A DNA stretch of 64,000 bases from Eubacteriaceae bacterium. Its GTDB lineage: Bacteria; Bacillota; Clostridia; Peptostreptococcales; Anaerovoracaceae. Every line of letters begins with the position of its first letter. Position 1 is the stretch's first letter. Below, piece by piece: positions 58,235 to 64,000 of this stretch. The stretch spans positions 1 to 64,000 of the forward strand of contig CABIWW010000011.1 in the NCBI GenBank assembly GCA_902362435.1. Direction: 5' to 3'. A model generated the notes under the pieces. That model did no database searches. It was given only the letters and a program-made list of their open reading frames with translations, and had not been told where the DNA came from. The translations under genes were made by a program, and so were the position numbers.

Positions 58235-59413
58235 ATGAAGAATGAAGCAGAAAGAGCAAATATGGCAAAGACCGAATTTCTTTCAAACATGTCACATGAA
58301 ATAAGGACGCCTTTGAATGTGATAGTAGGCATGTGCGACATCGCAAGACATCATATAGACGACAGGGAGAAAGTCGCGGAGTGCCTTTACAAAATAAGTG
58401 TGGCCGGGGATCTTATCACCGAAATGGTCAATAAGGTCCTGGACATAAACAGGATAGAGCAGGGAAAGCTGACACTTCACGAGAAGCAGTTCGATATAGG
58501 AGACCTCATGGTCGAACTGAACGATATGCTGGAACCTATGGCTGTTGAAAAGAGCATAGTTTTCAGGGTATCTGACAAGGAGGTGATGAACCGCTGTATA
58601 ATCGGAGATTACAGCCGTGTGATACAGATCATGATAAATCTGGGTACCAATGCGATAAAGTATACTCCGCACGGCGGTTTTGTCGAGGTCAGAGTGTGCG
58701 AAAAGGAAAATCCGGACCCTGATGCGGTAACGTACGAGTTCCTGTGCAGAGACAACGGTATAGGGATGTCTCCGGAACTGCTGGAGCATGTTTTCGAACC
58801 GTTTGTCAGAGGAGAAGAAGCGGCGGCGAAGGGCATCCTCGGATCCGGTCTCGGCATGTCGATAGTGAAAAAGATCACGGACGCGCTTGGCGGAGAGATA
58901 CATATAAGCAGTATGGAGGGTGCCGGCACGTGTGTGACGGCTGAACTCGAGTTCAAGGTTGCAGAAGGCAGCAAGAAGATAGATAACATAGAGGAATTCA
59001 GGCAGCAGGCAAGGATGAAGCTCAGGGAAAAGAAAATCGTTCTTGTGGCTGAAGACAGACTGGACAACCGCGAGATACTCGTTACATATCTGGAAGAGCT
59101 CGGCTACGAAACGCGGACTGCCGACAACGGAGAAACGGCAGTAGACATGTTCATGGATTCGGAAGAGGGATTTTACAAAGCTATACTGATGGATATCGAA
59201 ATGCCTGTGCTGAACGGATATCAGGCTACTATGATGATACGCGGACTCAACCGTACGGATCGTGATGTACCTGTGATCGCAATGACAGCAAACGTATTCG
59301 CAGATGATAAGGCAGAGGCTGACAAGGTCGGGATGAACGATTATGTCACCAAGCCGCTTAAAAGAGAAAAGCTGCTGGATGTCCTGAAGACATGGATAGA
59401 CGACAGAAAATAG
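58235..59413 (+). CDS. soluble hybrid histidine kinase with C-terminal receiver
   Basis: 392 aa from ATG 58235 (396 from TTG 58223). It begins almost directly with HisKA, AKTEFLSNMSHEIRTPLNVI, with the phospho-His near residue 22. HATPase follows (NLGTNAIKYTPHGG, RDNGIGMS, GLGMSIVKK), then a receiver (about 270-392) with the acceptor Asp in ILMDIEMPVLNGY, TAN and KPL. No sensory domain, membrane helix or HPt is present. In relatives a PAS or membrane module precedes, so this is short for its class. The 225 bp upstream hold no coding remnant. Confidence 0.85.
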   Translation: MKNEAERANMAKTEFLSNMSHEIRTPLNVIVGMCDIARHHIDDREKVAECLYKISVAGDLITEMVNKVLDINRIEQGKLTLHEKQFDIGDLMVELNDMLEPMAVEKSIVFRVSDKEVMNRCIIGDYSRVIQIMINLGTNAIKYTPHGGFVEVRVCEKENPDPDAVTYEFLCRDNGIGMSPELLEHVFEPFVRGEEAAAKGILGSGLGMSIVKKITDALGGEIHISSMEGAGTCVTAELEFKVAEGSKKIDNIEEFRQQARMKLREKKIVLVAEDRLDNREILVTYLEELGYETRTADNGETAVDMFMDSEEGFYKAILMDIEMPVLNGYQATMMIRGLNRTDRDVPVIAMTANVFADDKAEADKVGMNDYVTKPLKREKLLDVLKTWIDDRK

Positions 59414-59426
59414 AAAAGATGAGAAG

Positions 59427-59488
59427 ACAGGCTGTACCTGCCGGATGGCCGCGAACGCATCACGGTCTGCGGGGACAGTCTGTTTTTT
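59427..59488 (+). terminator. terminator after the hybrid kinase
   Basis: ACAGGCTGT (59427-59435) pairs with ACAGTCTGT (59475-59483, one G-U), followed by TTTTTT; the loop contains further pairing. Confidence 0.7.
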
Positions 59489-59521
59489 GTGCCATTGATT
59501 GTAGCACAGCGCAGTGATTTG

Positions 59522-59530
59522 TGTTATACT
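59522..59530 (+). promoter_or_regulatory. extended -10 promoter of pyrH
   Basis: TGTTATACT fits the extended -10 consensus TGnTATAnT, 60 bp before pyrH; no strong -35 is seen. Confidence 0.45.
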
Positions 59531-59590
59531 ATGCATGATATGATTTATTAGACTGCCCGGTGATAGTATGGGCTTTATTAGGAGTTGATT

Positions 59591-60295
59591 ATGAAGGCAA
59601 AATATAAGCGAGTGCTGCTTAAGATCAGCGGAGAAGCCTTAGCGGGCGATGATCATTTCGGGATCAATGAAGACATGCTGAAAAAAGTAGCCCTTCAGGT
59701 AAAAGAAGTAACAGAGATGGGCGTACAGGTCGCAGTAGTAGTCGGAGGCGGCAACTTCTGGCGCGGCAGGACCAGCAAGAGCATGGACAGAGCTACAGCG
59801 GACTATATGGGAATGCTGGCTACGGTGATGAATGCTATGGCGCTGCAGGATTCTTTTGAAGCGGAAGGCATACCTACGAGAGTGCAGTCCGCGATAGAGA
59901 TGCGTGAGGTCGCTGAACCGTACGTGAGAAGAAAAGCCATCAGCCACCTCGATCACGGCAAAGTCGTGATATTCGGTGCAGGCACGGGGAATCCGTTCTT
60001 CTCGACAGATACGACAGCCGCTCTAAGAGCAGCTGAGATAGACGCGGAAGTGATACTGCTCGCGAAGAAAGTCGACGCTGTATATTCAGATGATCCGGAG
60101 ACGAATCCGGATGCAGTGAAGTTCGATTCGCTCACACATCGCGAAGTGCTCGAGAAGGACCTGAAAGTAATGGATTCCACAGCTGCATCGCTTTGCAGAG
60201 ACAACAACATCGCCATCCACGTGTTCGCACTGGCTGACGAGGGAAATGTCATGAAAGCGGTATGCGGCGAAAAAATAGGAACGATCGTTAAATAA
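59591..60295 (+). CDS. pyrH: UMP kinase
   Basis: 234 aa, hexameric amino-acid-kinase-fold enzyme making UDP from UMP with ATP. Motifs are [14 protein letters not shown] near 5-18, [14 protein letters not shown] near 47-60, [17 protein letters not shown] near 72-88, [17 protein letters not shown] near 133 and DPETNPDA near 163. ATG 59591 is preferred (AGGAG 7 nt upstream). It is 16 bp before frr, the common bacterial order. Confidence 0.97.
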   Translation: MKAKYKRVLLKISGEALAGDDHFGINEDMLKKVALQVKEVTEMGVQVAVVVGGGNFWRGRTSKSMDRATADYMGMLATVMNAMALQDSFEAEGIPTRVQSAIEMREVAEPYVRRKAISHLDHGKVVIFGAGTGNPFFSTDTTAALRAAEIDAEVILLAKKVDAVYSDDPETNPDAVKFDSLTHREVLEKDLKVMDSTAASLCRDNNIAIHVFALADEGNVMKAVCGEKIGTIVK

Positions 60296-60311
60296 AATTG
60301 GAGGAAAGAAA

Positions 60312-60869
60312 ATGAGTGATTTTGACTTAAAGAACCTGGAAGCCAAAATTGAAAAAAGTTTGAACGTACTGAAAGAAGAAATGGGAACAGTAAGAGCAGG
60401 CCGTGCCAATGCAGCGCTGGTCGACAAAGTGATGGTGGAATACTATGGAACACCTACACCGCTCAAGGCTCTCGCTAACATATCGGTCCCTGAACCTAGA
60501 ACTCTGCTGATATCACCTTTCGATCCGAAGAGCATCCCTGAGATCGAAAAGGGAATAAATGCGGCAAACATAGGTATCACACCTGCAAACGACGGTAAAG
60601 TGGTAAGACTTCAGATCCCTCAGGTAACAGAGGAGAGAAGAAAGGAACTCACAAAGGTAGTGAAGAAGCTCGGTGAGGATGACAAGGTAGCTGTAAGAAA
60701 CCTCAGAAGAGAAGCCAACGACAAGGTAAAGAAGATGGAGAAAGCCGGCGACTTTACAGAGGACGATGCAAAGAGCACTCTTGACGAGATCCAGAAGATC
60801 ATCGACAAGGCTGTAAAAGACATCGATGCTATCGTTGAAGCAAAAGAAAAGGAAATCATGGAAGTGTAA
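60312..60869 (+). CDS. frr: ribosome recycling factor
   Basis: 185 aa. The two-domain RRF is recognisable by VRAGRANAALVDKVMVEYYG near 27, PLKALANISVPEPRTLLI near 52, and a long coiled-coil helix at the end (EERRKELTKVVKKLGED ... DIDAIVEAKEKEIMEV). It splits post-termination ribosomes with EF-G. TTGGAGGAAAG precedes the ATG. Confidence 0.97.
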   Translation: MSDFDLKNLEAKIEKSLNVLKEEMGTVRAGRANAALVDKVMVEYYGTPTPLKALANISVPEPRTLLISPFDPKSIPEIEKGINAANIGITPANDGKVVRLQIPQVTEERRKELTKVVKKLGEDDKVAVRNLRREANDKVKKMEKAGDFTEDDAKSTLDEIQKIIDKAVKDIDAIVEAKEKEIMEV

Positions 60870-61008
60870 AGGCGGCGCGCGGTGCAGATGCATGCGCAGA
60901 CAGCTTTTAGCTTTTAAGTATAATGAAGAGAGACAATAGATGTGGCCGAACAGTCACATCTATTTGCAAATTTTTACGAAAAACAGGAAACATACGGGAT
61001 TTTTAGAT

Positions 61009-61731
61009 ATGCTTGACAGAGAAAGAATGCCTCAGCACGTTGCGATAATCATGGACGGCAACGGCAGATGGGCAAAGAAAAGAGGACTGCCGAGACTGGC
61101 AGGACACAATGCCGGAATGAAGGCGATGAAAAAAATAGTGGATCATTCGGACAAGCTGGGGATAAAATATCTTACTGTGTACGCTTTTTCCACGGAAAAC
61201 TGGAAACGCTCGGTAGCAGAGGTGTCCGGGATATTCAAGCTGCTGGTGACGTACGTGAACAGCGATCTCAGAGAGCTGGTGGAGAACAACGTGCGTGTAA
61301 GAGTGCTCGGAGATTATACGAAGCTGCCGGCAGACGCGGTGAAAAGTCTTGAGCGCACGCTGAAGGACACGGAGAACAATACGGGACTCCAGTTCAACAT
61401 CGCGCTGAATTACGGCGGCAGAGACGAGATAAGGAGAGCTGTGCAGGCGATCAGCGAGAAAGTGCAGTGCGGGGAGCTCGCGCCGGAGGATATCACGGAC
61501 GAGATGATATCCGATGAACTGACGACCGGAAAGCTGCATGCAGACGTTCCGGATCCTGAGCTCATCATAAGGACGAGCGGAGAACTGCGCCTTTCCAATT
61601 TCCTGCTGTGGCAGAGCGCGTACAGCGAGCTTGTTTTTCCTCAGGTGATGTGGCCTGACTTTACTCCTGAAGAGTATGAAAAGGCTATCGCCGACTATCA
61701 GAGCAGAGAACGAAGATTCGGAGGTAGATAG
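61009..61731 (+). CDS. uppS: undecaprenyl (polyprenyl) diphosphate synthase
   Basis: 240 aa from ATG 61009; upstream in-frame codons extend to GTG 60940 and the ribosome site is unclear in all cases. The cis-prenyltransferase signature HVAIIMDGNGRWAKKRGLPR is near residue 8-27 with catalytic Asp, HNAGMKAMKKI near 31, STENWKRS near 58 and the C-terminal RTSGELRLSNFLLWQ. It makes the C55 carrier for peptidoglycan and teichoic acids. It precedes cdsA by 3 bp. Confidence 0.95.
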   Translation: MLDRERMPQHVAIIMDGNGRWAKKRGLPRLAGHNAGMKAMKKIVDHSDKLGIKYLTVYAFSTENWKRSVAEVSGIFKLLVTYVNSDLRELVENNVRVRVLGDYTKLPADAVKSLERTLKDTENNTGLQFNIALNYGGRDEIRRAVQAISEKVQCGELAPEDITDEMISDELTTGKLHADVPDPELIIRTSGELRLSNFLLWQSAYSELVFPQVMWPDFTPEEYEKAIADYQSRERRFGGR

Positions 61732-61734
61732 GAT

Positions 61735-62526
61735 ATGAAAACCAGAGTTTTATCGGGACTGGTGATGGTCCCGCTACTGGCGATACTGTACTTTGGAGGG
61801 TATGTGCTGTTCGCGGCATGCCTTTGTATAGGGCTTATGGGAGTAAGAGAGTTTTATAACGGATTCCATGCGATAGGTGTAAAGCCGAGCTATCCCGTGG
61901 CATGCGTGGCGGCTGTAGCGCTTTATGCTGTGGAGCTTTTCGGCGGGGATCACAGGGAATGGTACATGCTGTGGTTCTTCGGAGTCGTTCTGGCGAGCCT
62001 GCTGTACCTCTTTAAGATAGAGGAGAGGAAGCTCGAGGATGCGATGGCGACGATCACCGGCATATTTTATGTCGTGTTCTTTTCGTTCCATGTGACGCTA
62101 GTCGACAGGACTGACTACAGCCTCATGGTATGGCTGATAGTCATCACGGCATTCGGGACCGATATCATGGCGTATTTCAGCGGATACCTTCTCGGAAAAC
62201 ACAAGCTGTGCCCGAAGATAAGCCCTAAAAAGACTATCGAGGGATCGATCGGCGGCATACTCGGAAGCGTTATACTGAGCGGACTGTTTGGCTGGTTCTT
62301 CATGCCGGACGTGCTGGTGCACTGTCTGGTTATAGGTGTGCTCGGCGGCACAGTTTCACAGTTCGGAGACCTTACAGCGTCTATATTCAAGAGAAAGATG
62401 GGTATCAAGGACTACGGCAATCTGATCCCGGGACACGGCGGCATACTCGACAGATTCGACAGCGTGCTGTTCACAGGTCCTATGGTTTATTACTACATAG
62501 TGCTTGTGATGGGATACATGGCGTAA
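61735..62526 (+). CDS. cdsA: phosphatidate cytidylyltransferase (CDP-diglyceride synthase)
   Basis: 263 aa with about seven to eight membrane helices. The family signature near the C-terminus, KRKMGIKDYGNLIPGHGGIL followed by DRFDS, is complete. It forms CDP-diacylglycerol from phosphatidate and CTP at the membrane. GGAGG lies 11-12 nt before the ATG, within the end of uppS. Part of the uppS-cdsA-dxr-rseP operon. Confidence 0.96.
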   Translation: MKTRVLSGLVMVPLLAILYFGGYVLFAACLCIGLMGVREFYNGFHAIGVKPSYPVACVAAVALYAVELFGGDHREWYMLWFFGVVLASLLYLFKIEERKLEDAMATITGIFYVVFFSFHVTLVDRTDYSLMVWLIVITAFGTDIMAYFSGYLLGKHKLCPKISPKKTIEGSIGGILGSVILSGLFGWFFMPDVLVHCLVIGVLGGTVSQFGDLTASIFKRKMGIKDYGNLIPGHGGILDRFDSVLFTGPMVYYYIVLVMGYMA

Positions 62527-62575
62527 AACAGCGCCTGCCCGGTATTGATGTGTTTATTGCAGAGGCGGACTTTTT

Positions 62576-63724
62576 ATGAAAAGGATTTCGATTTTGGGCA
62601 GTACGGGTTCGATAGGGACCCAGTGCCTTGATGTTATATCAGGAAACAGAGACAGATTTTCTGTAGCGGCGCTTTCGTGCTCGAAGAGCATAGAGCTGCT
62701 GTGCAGGCAGATAGAGGAGCTTTCTCCGGCTGCCGTATGCGTGGCCGAGGAGGCGGATGCGGCTGAGCTTTCGAAAAAGTACAGCGGCATCGAGTTTTTC
62801 CACGGGGACGAGGGACTCAGGGCGATCGCAGCGATGGAGGACTGTGATATGGTCGTCAATTCCCTTATGGGGATGCGGGGACTGGAGCCTACGATGGCTG
62901 CGATAGAAGCCGGAAAGGACATAGCATTTGCCAACAAGGAAACGCTTGTGGTAGGCGGTCAGCTCGTGATGGATGCTGTAAAGCGCAGAGGAGTGAAGCT
63001 GCTGCCGGTGGACAGCGAGCACAGTGCGGTTTTTCAGTGTATCCAGGGGAGCGCAGGCAATGAGATCAGAAGACTGATATTAACAGCGTCAGGAGGTCCG
63101 TTCAGAGGATACAGTGCGGAACAGCTAAAAAGCGTGACGCTGGAGCAGGCTCTGGCGCATCCGAACTGGTCCATGGGAAAGAAGATAACGGTGGATTCGG
63201 CCACGATGATGAACAAAGGCCTTGAGGTGATCGAGGCAAAGTGGCTGTTCGATATACCTGCAGAAAAGATACAGATCGTCGTGCACCCGCAGAGCATACT
63301 GCATTCTGCTGTCGAATACTGCGACGGCAGCGTGATAGGGCAGATGGGACTGCCGGACATGAGAGTGCCTATCGCGTACGCGCTCTCATATCCTGAGCGC
63401 ATGGAAATGACGTCATCGATGAAGAGTCTTGATTTCTTTTCGCTCAAAGACGGCATGACATTCTATCCTGCAGACGCGGAGGTCTTCAGGACGATAGGGC
63501 TTGCATACGAGGCATGCAGGATCGGCGGAAGCTATCCTGTAGCGCTGAACGGTGCGAACGAGGTGCTCGTCGACATGTTCCTGAAAGGAAAGATAAGATT
63601 CACGGATATCCAGGATACGCTCGTGAAAGTGATGGAGGAGCACAGACCGGTGCAGGATCTCGATATAGAAGGGATACTGGAGGAAGACTCAAGAATAAGA
63701 GAGAAAATGAGGAATATGTTTTAG
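62576..63724 (+). CDS. dxr: 1-deoxy-D-xylulose-5-phosphate reductoisomerase
   Basis: 382 aa (IspC), second step of the MEP isoprenoid pathway. The NADPH site ISILGSTGSIGTQCLDV is at the start, ANKETLVVGG near 122, PVDSEHSAVFQCIQG near 146, and SGGPFRGYS and MGKKITVDSATMMNKGLEVI near 190-218 hold the metal and substrate loops. Provides isoprenoids for the UppS reaction encoded upstream. GAGGCGG is the only ribosome-site candidate. Confidence 0.97.
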   Translation: MKRISILGSTGSIGTQCLDVISGNRDRFSVAALSCSKSIELLCRQIEELSPAAVCVAEEADAAELSKKYSGIEFFHGDEGLRAIAAMEDCDMVVNSLMGMRGLEPTMAAIEAGKDIAFANKETLVVGGQLVMDAVKRRGVKLLPVDSEHSAVFQCIQGSAGNEIRRLILTASGGPFRGYSAEQLKSVTLEQALAHPNWSMGKKITVDSATMMNKGLEVIEAKWLFDIPAEKIQIVVHPQSILHSAVEYCDGSVIGQMGLPDMRVPIAYALSYPERMEMTSSMKSLDFFSLKDGMTFYPADAEVFRTIGLAYEACRIGGSYPVALNGANEVLVDMFLKGKIRFTDIQDTLVKVMEEHRPVQDLDIEGILEEDSRIREKMRNMF

Positions 63725-63738
63725 CAGGAGGATGATTT

Positions 63739-64000
63739 ATGACTGTGATATATGCGATTCTGATTTTCTGCGTTCTCATATTTGTCCATGAGTTCGGGCA
63801 TTTTGCTGCTGCAAAGGCCTGCGGGATCAAGGTAAACGAGTTCGCGATAGGAATGGGGCCTGCGTTTTTCAAGAAACAGAAAGGCGAGACTCAGTATTCG
63901 CTGAGGATATTCCCGATCGGCGGATTCTGCGCGATGGAAGGTGAGGACGAGGATTCAGAGGACGAGAGAGCCTTTAACAATAAACCGGCATGGCAGAGAG
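63739..64000 (+). CDS. rseP: RseP/RasP-type site-2 intramembrane metalloprotease (partial)
   Basis: Only the first 87 residues are in the window; the gene runs off the end. The first membrane helix carries the zinc motif HEFGH near residue 17 (VHEFGHFAAAKACGIKV), followed by EFAIGMGP and the loop FPIGGFCAMEGED typical of S2P enzymes. The family cleaves anti-sigma factors and signal peptides in the membrane. AGGAGG lies 9 nt before the ATG, 14 bp after dxr. Confidence 0.95.
   Translation, partial: MTVIYAILIFCVLIFVHEFGHFAAAKACGIKVNEFAIGMGPAFFKKQKGETQYSLRIFPIGGFCAMEGEDEDSEDERAFNNKPAWQR

Noticed and set aside
58292..59536. 414-codon open frame on the minus strand
   Set aside because: Antisense to the hybrid kinase; Tyr/His/Arg-rich shadow without motifs.

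Overview
The window reads as a chromosomal segment of an anaerobic, low-GC-lineage Firmicute (class Clostridia, probably a butyrate-forming gut or oral lineage such as Anaerovoracaceae/Family XIII; the family is an inference). Pointers are PerR plus rubrerythrin, a crotonase/acyl-CoA dehydrogenase/EtfBA set, a SCIFF peptide with its radical-SAM maturase, YlmC, HisZ with short-form HisG, and AUA/AGA/AGG-rich codon use. No phage, CRISPR array, tRNA or rRNA was seen.

Layout: 1-91 is the right end of an IS3-like element that cuts an ATPase gene in its P-loop. 1.4-7.3 kb holds perR, rbr, mtnA, a membrane metallophosphoesterase, ylmC, a ClpP-like protease and an orphan ParA/CpaE-like protein. 7.3-11.4 kb is an FMN-riboswitch-controlled ribD-ribE-ribBA-ribH operon. 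11.4-15.1 kb is a coupled three-gene signalling operon: a 7TM protein with a degenerate kinase core, a DesK-type kinase and a LuxR-type regulator. 15.2-25.5 kb is a cell-envelope cluster: five small lipoproteins, an SPFH/zinc-ribbon protein, a zinc-ribbon protein with a 13-residue Met/Gly repeat, a TFIIB-type zinc-ribbon protein, a TPM-domain protein and two unrecognised helical proteins. It resembles the YdjG/YdjH/YdjI partners of PspA in Bacillus, here without PspA and enlarged.

25.5-33.4 kb is a phosphate block: two Na/Pi cotransporters with C-terminal PhoU-like domains, each preceded by TTAACA-type 11-bp direct repeats at the same distance from a -10 box, then a PhoP/PhoR-like pair and a CPA2 antiporter. 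33.4-41.7 kb holds a CDF cation transporter, a membrane-bound LuxR regulator, an amino acid permease, a saccharopine-dehydrogenase-like enzyme, a PutP-like symporter, a small monooxygenase-like protein and a HAD phosphatase. 41.8-45.9 kb is crotonase divergent from bcd-etfB-etfA (butyryl-CoA formation). 46-51 kb has nudC, an XRE repressor module, the SCIFF peptide and maturase, 5-formyl-THF cyclo-ligase and larB. 51.05-51.85 kb is noncoding with a decayed Rpn-type nuclease remnant.

51.8-58.0 kb is hisZ-G-C-B-H-A-F-IE, lacking hisD. A sensor-less hybrid kinase follows, then pyrH-frr-uppS-cdsA-dxr-rseP, the usual UMP kinase/ribosome recycling/isoprenoid-lipid cluster, with rseP cut by the window end.

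The most unusual points are the SCIFF peptide with Ser at the two positions that I recall as the characterised thioether pair, the enlarged SPFH/TPM envelope cluster next to a pseudokinase/kinase operon, the duplicated PhoP-box-driven Na/Pi transporters, and an XRE promoter bracketed by an 18-bp inverted repeat. All family assignments come from reading the sequence; no database search was run.
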